This document shows positions 23,227 to 37,322 of a DNA stretch of 64,000 nt, piece after piece. The translations under genes and the position numbers were made by a program. The notes under the pieces are model-generated. The model was not told the DNA's origin. It made no database searches and saw nothing but the letters and a program-made list of their open reading frames with translations. This DNA comes from Blepharisma japonicum (taxonomy: Eukaryota > Ciliophora > Heterotrichea > Heterotrichida > Blepharismidae), in the NCBI GenBank assembly GCA_949751835.1, contig CATKHK010000083.1:62001-126000 (forward strand), written 5' to 3'. Numbering within the stretch: position 1 is the stretch's first letter; the number at the start of each line of letters is the position of its first letter.

Positions 23227-24960
23227 TTAATATCGATTAATTCCAGTGCTAAGATAATGCTGCTGCTCTATAGATTCTCTATCAAAAGAGCCCAATTTTC
23301 TTGAATCTCTAAGATCTTGCTTTCCTTGTTTAAGTTTCTTATAAAGCATCGCAATATGACTCCTGTCATCCTGCAGCTCTTTCATTAGCTCTGCTTCAGT
23401 AAATCCTAATTTTTTCTAAATATTCTTTACCATGCTTGACATAATATCCAAATCTATAGTCTCAGACGAGTTTATATTATTTGGAGGCGAAAAACTAGTA
23501 TACTCAAAGCCTTTGGTGCTTGCGAAAATCCCTGACGAGTTTAATCATTCATCTCTTAAAATCTCAGACACCGTCATACGTTTCGCTGGCTCTAATATAA
23601 GAACTCTATTAAGAACATTTCTTGCTCCCCCACTGACATGCTGAGGAATCACAAAATGCCCTCTTTGGATTTTCCTATAAAGCTCCTTATCTGCTGAAGC
23701 TTTAAACGGAAAAGTCCCACAAAGCATCGCATACAGTAAAACCCCTAGCGCCCACACATCAGCAGGTGGGCCTGAGTACTCTTTTCTTGCTATAATTTCT
23801 GGCGCCATATACGTAGGAGTCCCACAGAACACTTTTACTTTTTTTTCGTGCGGAAAACACGTGGCGAATCCAAAATCAATGATTCTAACGTTATTTTTGT
23901 CATCTAATAAAATATTTTCCAGCTTTAAATCTCTATGTGTCACATTATTATTGTGGCAGTACTCAATTCCTGACAGAAGCTGTCTGAAAATCCTTTTGGT
24001 TTCAGCTTCTTCTAGCTTTCTGTCAGGTCGTTTTTTCAAATATCCATGCAAAGAACACCCTGGGACGTATTCAAGCACAAGGTGAAGGTGCTTTGGAGTA
24101 TCAATCACCTCAAATAGCTTGACTATACTACTATGGCTTAGTTTTTCAAGGATTTTTATTTCTCTGCTGACGTTTTTTTTCCTTTGTGGATCCAAAAGCC
24201 TGTATTTTTCATATGTTTTTATAGCGTATTTTCTATTATTGACCTTGTGTACAGCCAGTTTTACAGTGGCATAGGCGCCTTGCCCTATTAGCTTGCCGAT
24301 ATTGTAATTTTCGAAATGGTTAGCGTTACAGTTTGAGTCAGCTGTAGAGTTATTAGTACTGTCTGGAAGAAATTTTTCTATTGGTGGCTGTGTTCTTATA
24401 CCAGATAAATGCCTAGGAGGTAGACCTTTTGGATTTGGAGAGTGCTCATAAGTTTTAGGTCTTGTATTTGGGACAATGGAATTTGGGAATCTCCTTGAAG
24501 TTGGGGTCACTGTTGTGTCTTTAGGCTGAGTTTTAAGCATTTCATTTGTATCATTTTGCTTCATAATTTGAGGAGCTGTAGTTCTGTACTGTTGGCTGCC
24601 TCTTCTTCCTAGTAGGCCATTTCTTGTAGACTTATCTTTTTCAAAAGCATCAAGAAATTCTTTCTGTTCAGTTTGAAGTCTTCGGTAATCTAGCTTTACT
24701 TTGGCTGGTTCTTTTCCAGCCTGAAGTCTTCGGTCTTTAAGAACCCTTAAGAAACTATTGATATTTGTTAAATTTGATAAGTTTGAGAAATCGCCATTAG
24801 CTGTTGTAGGCCTTGGGACGATTTCTTTAATTCCTGAGAGGCCAGTATTTATGTTTACATTTGACTTACCTGATGTTTTTAAATTTTTATGAGATGGCTC
24901 ATTGTCATGATCTCTTATTTCCACCTTTGAGGAAGCTCTGTTTATATTGGTAGAGTTCAT
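23227..24960 (-). CDS. CAMK-like Ser/Thr protein kinase
   Basis: Exon 1 is 24960-23431 and exon 2 is 23415-23227 (572 aa). A Ser/Asn/Pro-rich N-terminal region (~215 residues) precedes a complete kinase domain (about 217-475) with GQGAYATVK, HRDLKLEN, DFG and CGTPTYMAPE. It falls in the CAMKL group (SNF1/MARK/NUAK style). After the domain a TGA-Trp (DEWLN) leads into an ~95-residue tail. The last 62 residues lie beyond the 15-nt intron and are charged and helical, with no clear UBA or KA1 domain. Substrates cannot be predicted. Reading TGA as stop would cut the protein inside the last kinase helix. Confidence 0.9.
23416..23430 (-). other. 15-nt intron in the CAMK-like kinase gene
   Basis: On the minus strand the sequence is GTAAAGAATATTTAG. 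It lies between codons (phase 0) and carries an in-frame TAG. The downstream frame stays open for 62 codons. Confidence 0.85.
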
Positions 24961-25184
24961 AATTTATTGACATAAAATTCTTTTTTAATTTAATCTTATA
25001 ATCATATTTTGCTTAATAATTGCTTCGTCTATACACGTAAAGCTTATTTACTGATCTGCATTTATTTTTAATGAAATTCCCATTAAATCTCATATTAGTT
25101 GTTTATGATTTTCTAAATATAGTGCATAAAGGGTATATAAATAATTCTGATAAGAATTGCATATTTAAAAAGAAATCTAAGAGA

Positions 25185-28100
25185 TTAATTAAACCAATTA
25201 GCCAATGATTGGTATTTTTCAACAATCTTGTGACGCAAATTCATCACGTTTAAGACTTCTTCTAAGCTTGAGATGTTTAAAAATCTCTTATATTCTTCAA
25301 AGATCACCATGCTGTTGTCTTGGATAATAGGATCACCTGACTGCAATAGCTGATGGGTTTGCTCTTTCCATTGGTTTTCTTGTAAGCCTTGGAAAAGGAT
25401 CCCGAAAATCAAATCAATTAGTCTCATTACAATCAATAACACCCTTAATGACCCTAAAATACATTTTTCTCCTGTAGAAGCTTCATTCCCAATGGCAATA
25501 CAAGCCAATTTTGTTTCAAATCTTGGGCTATTTTTAGCTGATTTCATTGCTGCTTCTAACAAAGCAAGCCTTATTTCGTTCCATTTAGAAGGCTTCATCA
25601 TAACAAGGCAAAGTGTCATAAAATAAGTAAGCTGCTCTTGCTTTAAGTTGTCCAAACTTCCCAGAAATGCTTCAATTGAGTCATTAATAAAGGCTACCTG
25701 ATTAGGCTCTTCTTCTAACAAATATCATATCATATGCAGCATATAAGGGATCGCTTGAAGATTATGCTCAGGCCCTCCTCCTTTGGATTCTTTCGAAAAG
25801 CTTTCTTCTAGTCCAAATCTTTGCAGCTGCAGTCTCAAGTTATGGATTTCATTATGCACCCTGCTTTCCATAAGATTATAAGAAGAAAACATTCTTTGAA
25901 CCCCCATAGAGTAGTCCTGCCTTGTAATTTTTGGGCCCCAAATCGGGTACCAGTTATTGCATTTTGTATGCTGATTTCTTATAGTTGCACCCTCCCACTC
26001 AGATTTTGGCTTTTTCATATTTTTTTCAGCCCTGGCTGCTTCTCTGTGGCATGACAAATGGATTGGGTTAAAATGGGTGACCAGGCTCATAATAGGGATT
26101 ACGTCACCTTCTCCAGTAGGATGTTCAATCCCTGTATGTACCTGTACAGGTGTTACAAATACATAAAATCCTAATAAATCATCAGGTCTTAGAGTATATC
26201 CTTCTTTACAAATCACGCAAGCCAGACCAGCTTCTTCATCTAGCATGTCGCCAAATTTGTTTAAATCAGGGACTTGGAACTGCTTAAGGACTTCTTCTCG
26301 CTTTTTGTTAGCTTTTTCTCGGCGTTGCTCGTCTTCATTTAAAATCATTATTTCTAAAAGGTCACTAACTGCAGGATTGCTGAATTTTTTGTTCTCTAAA
26401 ATGGCCTCAATTAGCATTTCTGCAGCTGGACCGATATCGTGAGATGCGTTTTTCATGCTGAAAATTTTTTCGATAAGGGCTGGTTTTAGCAAGCTTTGGG
26501 AAGGAGGATGAGCTCTCATTAAGCCCTTGAGGACTTTGAGGATGGAGACTGCATTTTGAGGGCTGATTTGGTAAGGATCAAGATTGGTAAATTCCGTTAC
26601 AGCCTGCTGGGTTAACCCTGAGGAAAGAAATTCATCACGTAGTGTAGAATGGGCTGCTGGAAGGTTGTCCAGCATTAAAACTAAGCAAGATAAGATTTCT
26701 TGGGTTGCTGGCAGAGATTGATTAAATGACGAAATATTTATTTGAGTTTTGAAAAAATTGACAAGGACTCTACAAGCTTGGTAATTCGTATGACAAAGGT
26801 ATGGGAGAAAATGAGTAATTTTCGTAAACATTTGCAAGTTTTCAGACATCGGGTATTTCATGAGTAAATTCACCATAATTTTGATGGGTTCTGCACTTCT
26901 GGCTATATATGGCTGGGTGTTAGGATCTTCTATAAGCAAGCTGATGATTTTTAAGATGTTAATAAATTCAGTCTCAGGGATCCTATGTAAAATATCAAAA
27001 AGGACTGGGACCCCACCTGTTTCACAGAGCTTGTGCCTGTTTATAGAGATTTGACAAGAATAATAGAGAAGGTTAAGTACTGAGTCAGAGACATGCTGGA
27101 CCCAAGAGCTTCTGAGCAGTTCTAAACAATATGCAATCATACTGGAGCCTTTAATGTCTTGCCCAAGAACTGATGTAATTGCGTATTTTATTTCTGGGTC
27201 TTCTTCAACGTTGCCGGTTCCTGGGATTGATTCAATTATGTTTTCAGTGGCTTCTCCGTCTAAGCCAGCTAGCCTAAAAGTGATGATCATTGGAGGAAGC
27301 TCTTCAAGTAAAAATTCTGAAGGTTTTTTCCCTTGATATTTTGGGTTGAGATTTTTTAATGTTGGCCATAAAACATGTTCATACACATCATTAACAGAAA
27401 GAGAAGGCGCCACAATTTGTTCTGCAACCAATAATTCTAAAATTTCTGGATCACTGTATTCTAGCTCTTTACATATCCTTTCTCTTACATTCGACATCAG
27501 CGGCCCTACTTCTTTGCTTGAGTAAGGATTTTTTTCCATATTTCCTCGAATAAATTCTTCTTGTGTAGGTGCTTTTTCCAATTTCAAACAATAAACAGGC
27601 TCCGGCTTTGCCGGAGCAATAATCCTTGTAATTTGCTGAATCAGGAAACTTTGTGCTAAAGGATCATCTTGCCTCTGTAAAAGTGCCTCAATGCATTCTA
27701 GCAAGAAATTATGCCTTTGCCCTTCAGAGCAATCCAGATGTAATAAATCGAACAATTTTTCTAAATGTCCTTGACTTTCTGATATTACTTTATTTTTCAC
27801 GAAATGGATTTTTCTGACATTAAGGAACGAATTTATGATATAGTTTGCTAGATTTTTAGAATTTCTGATGATTTCTTTGCCCCATGGGAAAGAAGATAGG
27901 TTAGAAATCATACCAAGAAGACATACAAGTCCATGGCCAAGTGAAATGTTGACTATATAGGCACCTTTAGCTTGGGCTTTTTCTTGTTCTGCAAGGACTT
28001 GTTGGACACAAAGTTCAGTTGCTTTTAATAGTTGCTCTAATACTTTGCTGGTTGTGCAGTTTTCTTCAGTAAGCAATGAATACAGGAGTGTAAAATAATA

Positions 28101-31100
28101 GTCAGACCCTTGATGTGATACTTCAAGGGCTTGTGGCAATACCTCCAGCATTATTTTGAGTACTTCTTCCCATATCCCTGACGACGCCAAGCACAGTAAT
28201 ATCATTCTGCTTAAATCTTGCACCCTTGCCGATCCTGCATATAGTAAACAGTCTACAAGCCAATTATTTTTCAGTGAAAATTTCTTGCTACTTGGGATTC
28301 CCTGTTGATTATTTTGCCATTTATCATAAAGTCCATAGCAAGATCCATTTAATATAGACTTCATAAAAATTTCATTAGTATTGGTAGGGCTTTCTCTGGT
28401 TTTTATAAAGGCGGGGTTGTTCATAAAAAGCTCAGTAAGGCCAGGATCAGTAGGGGTATTATTGATATCAGGGATCAGTATAAGGGTCTTGAAAATCATA
28501 TCTAAAATGGAGTCGAGGAAGCTGGAAATAAGCTCGCCAACTCTGGAATCTTCCCAACTTTTTTCTAGCATTATAAAGAAAATGTGCCAGAATTCTTTAA
28601 GAGTCAGCTCAGAAATGGCGGAAGACTCAGTCGAGGATAAGGAGGGCTGGAGGAATTTTGAGGTGAATTCTAGGAGAAGCTGAACTTCTTCGCGGACACT
28701 GGTTACTAAGAAAGGCTTCCAGCCTAGCATGGAGGTGATATGGGACCTAATCATCTTAAAAAGCTGCCTGCAGCCAGCTTCACTTTCATAGGCAAGCTCA
28801 ATTAAGACTTTTCTACCTTTTTTCCTTATAGGCTGGCTATAGCTTCTTATAGTGTTTTGTACTAAAATATCTATAATGTTGTATTCATTTATCAGCATTT
28901 CTTTTAGCTGCTTATTTCTAAGCATTTTCAAGCTTTTCAGAAGCTGCTTCAGATAATGATAATTACACCCAAAACAATTTGTCAATGAATTTTCCATTGC
29001 TAAGCTTCCTACCATTGTTTCTGATCTTTTGTAGTTCATTATCGCATGCCTCAGCAGCACCACAGACTTTACACAGATCATCACATCATAGTAAGAGTCT
29101 TGAAATTCTTTCAAAATCACTCCTAAGTTATAAATAATAGGTGAAAATTCTTTATTTTGGGCTTGGTCTTTGAATTCCTTTTTTGACGAATACCCTTTCA
29201 GCTTATTAGCCAAGCTGTACAAGGTTTCTCTACTTTTAGGCAAATGCTCGTAATAAGATTGGATAGTTTCTAGATAAGTGTCAATTTTGGCTTCAGCATC
29301 AGAAAGCTCTTTGTTAGAGGTGATGCTTTCATAGATTGCGTCAATGCTGCATTGTAGGAGAATTTCGATTTTACAATAGCGGCTTTCTCCACATTCAGTG
29401 CATAGAAATGCGTCTAAATTTTCATAATTGATATTCCGACATTGCAAGCATTGAAAAGCGTTCTCTCCACAGCTGCAAATCCCATATTTGTCTTCTACAA
29501 CTTTATTGCAGCGAGGACAAGGAATGACTTCTCTTTCATTTCCTACCGAAACTCCAACAACATCACCTTTAATTTCTGCTTTATTGCCGCTTAAAATGCT
29601 ATATCTGCTTCTCCCGCTTAAATATCTTCCTGTATATATTCCTTGCCCTGATTCATCTTGTGAAACTCTTATAACATTTACAGTGTGGAATTCTATCAAA
29701 AGGTTCAGCATAGTAATTTCTGTCGACAAATCAATTTCTATCATACTTGTAGAGGCTGGTTTTATATTCACTGTCTTAATTTTATGCCAAACGCTTCAAT
29801 TATTTTTAAGCTCCGTTAAATCTTGTGAATCTTTATTGCAAAAATATAATGTACATCCTGTAATTGCTTTGTGGCCTCTGAGCTCAGTTAATTTTATTTC
29901 AACTTTGCTGACTTTGACAGGATCTTTAAATCTAGTGAAAAAGCAAGAATCAGAAAATCTGATTTCACTTTGTAAGTCAACAAGCTTCATAAGCCCAAGC
30001 TTGTATTCTTCAGCACCAAAACATTTTAAGCATGGCTCTGGGTCCAGGATAAACCAATGGAAGCCTGTAGTACTGAAAATTGTCATTAAAATGTCATATA
30101 CCTCAGCGTCAATATTTTCTGATAATTTGTTTGAGGATTTATTGATAGTTGTTACAATGCCATTGCAGAAAGATTGGTAGATGTTTTTGTTGAAGGAAGT
30201 TGAGTTCATCATCTCGATAATATTTGTTAAAAAATATTTTGAATTAACTCCAAGGTTTATCATAGTTTGGAAATTGTCAAGCATAAGCACAACCAGCTTT
30301 TTTATTTGAGAAGGATTGGCAATTCTAGATAGTCCTAGCAGCAGGTCTGCTATATAATTAGCAAACTGTGTGTCGCCGTATAAGGAAAGTTTGTCAATCA
30401 TTAGAGGCAAGTGGGTATCTAGCAGCTCTTCCCAAATGTAAGAGTTTTGTTCTACGAAAATTTTTGCTTCTTGGAGGTTTTCAGTTTTGATGATTGAGTT
30501 GAGAATGCTTAAACATTCTTGATTTACTGGGGGTAAAAGGGTTAATGACATTGTAATTAGCATTCTTAGTGTGTTGGATTCTGTTATAAATTTTTTAAAA
30601 ATTTCAGGCAAAATTTCTTGGCTGTTCAAAATTGCGTTTTTTATTTGGGTTAGTTGTTTCAACAAGCCTAAAGTATCATAATAAGAAGCAGATCGGAAAT
30701 CAGAAGTCTTCGTCATCACTTTAGTAATACTCGCTAAATTTGCATCAATTTTTTGCATGTGATAAGCCAGCAAATATTCTTTTCTATCCAGAAATGCAGA
30801 CTGCAAGAGTTTATCTGCAGAAGGCTGCAAGAACTGTAGCGAAGGCTCTAACAAAATTTTGATAAGCAAGTTTACCCAATCAGACGACAACTGACAAGGC
30901 TTCTGAGTTGTAGCCTCAATCTGCATGCCTCCATCAATTAGTTCTAATATATCTTTTTGCTTCTCAATAACCTCTGAATTAGAGCCAGTTACTAAGTTGT
31001 AGCATAAATCAATTAAATTGCTGATTAAGAATTGGTCAAGTTCTGTAGCGAAAATTTCGCTTCCAAAGGCACCTTCCCATTCATTCATAAGCATAGGGTT

Positions 31101-34100
31101 TTCTGGCTTGATTAGTTCAAGGTGATTTCTTTCTTCAACTACTTCTTCAAGCACGTCATTTTTATAGACTGCTTTTATGCTTCCTTTTCCAGTCGCAAAG
31201 CGCGTATAATTGACTTGAAGCTGATGGAAGAGCTTGCTAAAAGTTTCGTCATTAAAATGCCTTATAAGAGAGGTTACTATTGATTTATGGATTTTGTGGG
31301 TTTTTGAGTATTTATCATCTTTAGGTCTGAAATAAGATGTCAAAATATTCATAAAGAACAAAAAATAAACACTGCCTTCATTTTCATGAGTCGGAGAGAC
31401 CATGTTTAGCTCTCTTTTAATAGAGTTTGAAATCAAAGTATAGTACCTTGAGTCTTCAAACTCTTCTTTTACCCACAGTTTCTCTATCAATTTTACCAAC
31501 TTATCAAGCATGCACATCAGCCCATCAACTTGATATAATGGCCCTTTTCAGTCTGCGCACAAATGATATATTAATAAATGGCAAACGTCTGCACAATAAA
31601 TATTCGTCTCAATTTTTTCACTTATGCTCAAAATGGCTTGAATTTGTGTAGAAATGTCCATCAAGGATTCATCATATATTAGTGGCATTGCTACAGTTGC
31701 CAAGTATGGAGATTTTTCATTAACTTGTTTCAGCCACATTTTCGCATGTTTTTTGGCATGTTGGTTTATTTTCGTTATAATTTCTTCTTTGTAGTTACTA
31801 TTTGAAGACTTCAGTAAATTAATTATAATTGATATCGGCTCTTCAGTCAAATTTGGGTTCATATGATAAATCGCTGCAATTTTGTCCTGCTCGTTTATAT
31901 CTTTTATAGATTTATTTGTAAAAAATTGTGTTGCATATAGTAAGACTTTTAAATAATCGTCTAAAATCTGCAATTTTGTGGTGGAATTTAAAGTTTCGTC
32001 AAGCAAAGAACAAATTTTAGGGTTTGAGTTCAACAAAAAGAAAAATAAAGGCAGCTGATCTCTTATAAGGTGGCTTAGAGATTTTACCACAGCTTTAGCA
32101 AGCTTTTCTGATGGTTTTTCAATAGCAGACATAGAGTAGCAAAGCACAAGCCCTTTAAGAGCTGTGTAATTTTCTTCAAGACCCATAGAGGACAATAGGT
32201 TTTTCAAGCAGTCTTTTATAGCAATTGAATAGAGGCTATTTGGGGACGAAAAATTCTGAATTGATAAATTTATTATCAATGAGATTATCGAGTCTACTGT
32301 GCAGTTTGCAGGGATTGTTGAGGCTAAAGCATTTAGGTAGACTATCAGTTCTTTTTGTTGCCCTGGGAGAGAATCAAGAGTAGAAAATTTTTTCTTCCAA
32401 TTTAAATGCTTATAAGAGTATATTTGGTCTTCTGAATTCGCAAGCCCAAGAGCTGCCTTGCTAAGCTCTACCAGTTTTGAATCCAACGCAAAAGTCGCTT
32501 GGCTGAATCCGAAAATTTCAAAATGAAAAAGCCTTATCGGGTGTCTCCCTGCATTTTGTGTTACGATTTTGACTGTAATTTGTTTATTCAAATACCCTTT
32601 AACGATTTCTATATCACACAAAGGCAAGTCATACCATCTTTTCAGGTACTGCAATTGGATTTTTCTGTTCATTATTTCTATATGTGAGCATGGGCCAGTT
32701 TCTACAAATAGCTTAAATCCACACAGGACAAGGGTACTTGCAGACGTCCCTTCTAAGGAAACTGTTATTGTAATAGTGCTAGGATCAGGCAGCGCTGTAG
32801 ATATAAGTCCAGCAGTGTCAGCATTTCTGTCAAATGACAGTTTTTCTAATGCAATTTTACTGTTCCCAAAGGCGATTGCAGGGTCTCCTGATATCACGAC
32901 GTCATTTCTATTGATTCCTTGGGCGCCAAACATACGCATGGTGTTCAGTGGTATAGCTTTTTCAAAAAATGTGATAGGCATTGTTATGGTCTGAGGCAAA
33001 TGTTCTAGAGTTAAGTACTTATTAAGAGATTCTAAATCTACATGCGAGTCTTGGGTTGCTTCATCCAATAATATAGAATTGGTCAATAAAGAGCCATCAT
33101 CATACTGGCTAAGAAGTATGTGCTTTCCATTATGAGAATAAATACAAATCCCTTCCACATAGCCTGTCGATTTTTTTAATGGGTTAAGAGTGCATTTTTC
33201 ATCAGTGATCTTTATTAAAACAGGTATCGAACTACTTTTTCTATTTAACCCTACACATACAAGAGAATCTGCTGTAGGCACAGACAAAATATGGTTAAGT
33301 GCTGCAGAAGTCCATGACAAAAATGCAGAACTCTGCTCATTTTGGAAATCTAAATACAAATCATTAGTAAAAGCTGTGGCCTCTCTGTTTAGTTTTCCAA
33401 ACAAGCATCTTCCGCCTAATAATGACACTATTAAAACTTCTTGAGCTTCTGACCAATTAACTGAAATTATTTTCTGATTATTAAGATAGCTCGGCAGCTG
33501 TATAGTCTCGCTCATATACAAAGGCTCAGAAGTGTCTATTATTTCCTGTCTATACAAAATCCCTGAAGAACTGCTTGCAATGATGATGCTTTTATATATA
33601 ACCAAATCCGTCAAATCAATAGCCAGAGATCTAAAACATTTCACTGGACAAATAATGTCTCTTGAAAAGTCAAAAATCCTGATATCTTCTGTTGTACAGA
33701 TCGCTAACTCGGTCTGTGAGCCTGGCAGCCATCTTGATTTCACTATAATTAACTTGGATTCACCACTGATTAGGCTGAAAGAAATTTTCTTTTCAATGTG
33801 CCCTTTATGTTGTTTATTAGTAAGCTGGATAAAAGCGCATTGGTTTACTCCACAAATCGCTACTAGCCTGCTATTATTTGGGTTGACTGTAATTGACATG
33901 ATATGGAACGGAAATACATTTTTGGCTAAAACTGTGATATTAGATCTCTCCACTTCATTTCCAGTGCAATTAAATAAAGAAGAGTCCAAAGATAACAGTC
34001 TGTTTCCTTCAGCGGACAGAACGACGCCTATATCATGACAAATTGCTAAGCTGTTCCTGATGCCTGGGTATTTTGAGGTCAATTCTTTTAATTCTCTATG

Positions 34101-36092
34101 GTCTGTATACGGAACTTTTAAAGGTGAAGCTATTCCTTTGAACGTACAAAGGACTTTAGACAGCTGCTTGGAGTACTCAATTATTTTAGGGTAAAACAGC
34201 CCTTTAATAGACTCTGTATGCGTTTCGGTTAATCTTGCAAGTGTTCTTTTGACTAGTCCCATTGCAGCTTCACACACTTCTAAGGTTTCTGAGGGCAGCT
34301 GTTTTTTCATTGGGCTTTGTTTTTTAGGGGAGCTTGGTTTTTCTTCTTCAGAAGCATCTGAGGAGATCTGTGATTTGGAGTCTTCTTCTTCTGGGTCTTC
34401 TTCCTCTTCTTCTTCCTCTTCTGATTCATTAAGTTCGCTGTCTTCTATTTCGATTTCCATCCCTGAGTCTTCTTCAAAGCCTTTTTTTTCTTCTTCGTCA
34501 GATTCACTGTGGATGTCTTCACTGTGGATTTCGTAAGGAGGGGAAGAAATATTGATCCCACTGAACTCGTGGTATTGAGGTAACTCTTCCATTTGGACAA
34601 AGGCAGAGCCTAAAGAACGCTGAGGGGACGAATAGAGAGAAGGGATTTGAAGCTCGTGGATACGAAGTCGCCCTTGGTCATTGGGGTTGCCAAAGTAAGG
34701 GACTTCTCTTCCTAGAAGGTCATGTAACTCACTGGAATGCAAGTCTTCATATCTAATTTCGATTTCATCTTGTTCTCTTTCAAACAGCTTAGAAGCATGA
34801 GATTTTCTCTTTGCCCCTTTCGGCATACATTTACAAGCTGGCGATCCTTGGTTATCTCCACAGTCACAAAAAAAATTCCCCTTTCTTGAATATACAACTT
34901 GATGCCCGGCATGGCATTTTTTAGCACAAACATTACAGGTCCCTTTATTAGCTACCAATTTGCAGGTATAACAGTAATACCAATGCTGCATTTCATAGTT
35001 TGTCCCTGTTCTGTGGTAAGTACAAAATTCCTCAGGAGACGTATCAGCTTCTTCATAATGCTCTTTTCCGTATCCAGAAATCTTTAAAGGTGGAAGATGC
35101 AGAGAATTGTCAGCAGAAACAGGCTGCAGTCTTTCAATAATTGCAGTGCATAGGTCAATCAATGTGTTTTCATTTAACAAATCCACATAATATTGTGCAA
35201 AATGCTGCTCGTTGTATATAAGAAGTTTGCAAAGCTGTAATAAAATTTGTTCATTTAAACTTTGAGGGACATTTTCGCCTAGCTCGATCCTTCCGAAGAG
35301 GACTATTAGTTGTGAGCTCATCCCGATGTCGTTTCGCATGTCATTTCAAGCCTTGAAGCTTTCTAAAGCTGAGGTAAAAGCTTCATAATCAGTCACTTTG
35401 CAGCTGCTTGCTATTAGATCTAGTAATATAAAAATCATATGAATTGGTGAGTTGTAGTGCTTAAACACTTGAGTAATAAAATTTAGAAAAACCTTTTGTG
35501 CTGCATAAGCTTCATCAAATAAAGAAAAATTTTGTGGAACTGAATTTTCCAAATTAGCTGAGGTAAAATCGTCAGGAAGGGCCGCCGGCATGAAGAAGGC
35601 GGGGAATGACGATTCCAAAAAGGTTGGACATGGGGAGACTGTAAAAGGCTGATTTTTGTGGAGAAATTGAAATAATGCAACCAATAAAGGTTCACAGCGC
35701 TGCCAAGAGTTTTGTTCTTCTTCTGTCACTAATTCTTGATGCTGGAGATACAAGCCAAGATTTCCAAGCACTTTTAAAGCTAATAATTGAGATTTAAAAA
35801 TTAGTGGCCGATAGCTGCTGTGCTTTTCTAAAAGCGCCAAAGCTAGCCATAGAGCATATTCTTGCTCCTGCACCAACAACTGAGTGTAAGGCTTTTGAGT
35901 TATTCGGACCAGAAAATAAAGAGCTTTGATTCGGAGTTGAGGGGAAAGTTCTGAGCCGAGATGCTCCTTTATTTCATCAAAGAATTCTTTGGTTGGGTTG
36001 CATGTGACTTCTTCTTTACCCTAAATAGTAATTACTGAAAGAATCTTTGTCAATCGTATTGCAAGGGCTAGTTCTTTACTAAACGATTCCAT
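25185..36092 (-). CDS. UBR4: UBR4/BIG-type giant N-recognin E3 ubiquitin ligase
   Basis: Exon 1 (36092-36036) encodes 19 residues and exon 2 (36020-25185) the rest, 3,630 aa in all. Four TGA-Trp codons would otherwise break it into five ORFs. Residues ~351-425 form a UBR box (HWYYCYTCK, CAKKCHAGH, FFCDCGD) that binds destabilising N-terminal residues. A very acidic Glu run follows near 510-570. A Cys-rich zinc cluster near 2180-2230 (CPRCNK...CQCR-type pairs) is also found in UBR4. The C terminus (from ~3284) is the UBR4 E3 module: ACVICKEGY hemi-RING, HFNPIHLSCH and NQHTKCNNWYPIWGP. It is shorter than human UBR4 (~5,180 aa) but retains both ends. It is the largest gene in the window. Confidence 0.95.
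36021..36035 (-). other. 15-nt intron near the 5' end of UBR4
   Basis: On the minus strand the sequence is GTAATTACTATTTAG. It is phase 0, after codon 19, and links the ATG exon to the 10.8 kb exon. Confidence 0.85.
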
Positions 36093-36386
36093 TTTTTATT
36101 AACTTATCATTTTACAGTCAAAAGATTCGCGATAATTAAGTAAATGGGGTATCCTTTATTTTATTAGAAAATTTCAGACTATGCAATTATTTTTGAAGCT
36201 AAATTGAGCTTAAAAATTGATATTTAACTAAAATATTGCCGTAATGAGAATAATTATTTAAAATGGATTTATTTTCTGATTTATAATTATTCTATCAAAT
36301 CAGTCAAAAAATGCTAAAAGAACTGGTGAATTAAGAAATTAAAGCATTTTCATATTAGTCATTGGGTTTCAGAAATATCAAATATA

Positions 36387-37322
36387 TTAATAGTCAATAT
36401 TTGCAAAAAAATCCTCAAAGTCTTCTTCATAATCTTCTTCTTCTCCGAACAAATTTGTCTCAATTTGAATTTCTTTCTTATCAGTATCTAAAGGCAAATT
36501 TCTGAAGTTCACATAAGATTTTGATAAAACTTTTAAAAATAAATCAAAAATTTCTTCCTTTTTCTTTGTTTTTCTTAGCTGTTTATATTGTTTTCTGTCT
36601 TCTTCAGATAATTTTTTGTAATTAAATCTAGCTATATTCTCAGTATTAGCAATATTTACTCATCCACTTTCTTTTAAAGTCTCAATATAATGCTCTTTGA
36701 ATACATCATAAGCTCTTTTATTTGCCTTTGGTAGCAATTTCGGCTCTGAAGCTCTAAGCAGTCTTAAAATAAACTCAAACCTATTTACAGCATTTTTCTC
36801 AAACTCATATCTCTCCCTGTCTAATATTTCCAAATTTTTGAACGGTTCTTTTACATCTGCTGGCAATTTTTTCCATTCCTTAGAAAGCTCAACAAAGTTT
36901 GATTTTTTTGATATTTTATATTTGCAAGATATAAAAAAAGTTATTGAAGAGCAAGCTCGTCTTATCTTCTTTAATTTCCCGCCAATTTTCCTGGCCTCTT
37001 CGCATCTTTTTATACTAGATGAATTCGAGAAGGTTGCTTTTTCTTTATAATAGTTTTTGCGTTCCGGGACAAGTTTGGTTCATTCATTTGAAGCGTATTT
37101 TAAGAAATGAGTCATTCTTTTGGTTCCTGAAAGCTCTTTAACAAATTGGCGATATGTATTATCTGTTTTTCTACGTTTTCTTGGGGCATCTATAGCTAAT
37201 TTAGAGTAAGCAGTCTCGAAAAGCTTTAAAGGAGGTGTATAAAGCGATTGTGTTGAAAATAATCCTAATTCTTGTAGATCAATTGTCTGGAATTCCGGAC
37301 ATATTAGATCCGAAAAAATCAT
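36387..37322 (-). CDS. Triple HMG-box-like protein
   Basis: The product is 311 aa and uses two TGA-Trp codons. Three stretches of about 45-55 residues show the HMG-box pattern of an aromatic start, a central Trp/Phe and a basic YK/RY end. They lie near 53-100 (FLKYASNEWTKLVPERKNYYK), 125-172 (FVELSKEWKKLPADVKEPF ... RYEFE) and 200-255 (AYDVFKEHY ... NYKKLSEDRKQYKQL). The C terminus is acidic (EEEDYEEDFEDFF), as in HMGB proteins. Boxes 1 and 3 are diverged. A DNA-bending nuclear or mitochondrial protein is likely, but the compartment is not clear because no obvious presequence is visible. It is divergent from UBR4 in neither sense; both run leftward. Confidence 0.72.

Noticed and set aside
34249-34536. 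Ser-rich plus-strand ORF of 95 codons
   Set aside because: It is the exact antisense of the acidic Glu/Asp/Ser stretch of UBR4; TTC repeats give poly-Ser in that frame.
25185-36092. Five neighbouring genes in one direction, or a chain of frameshifts
   Set aside because: All pieces are in one constant frame separated by single TGA codons at sensible Trp positions and together match UBR4 end to end.
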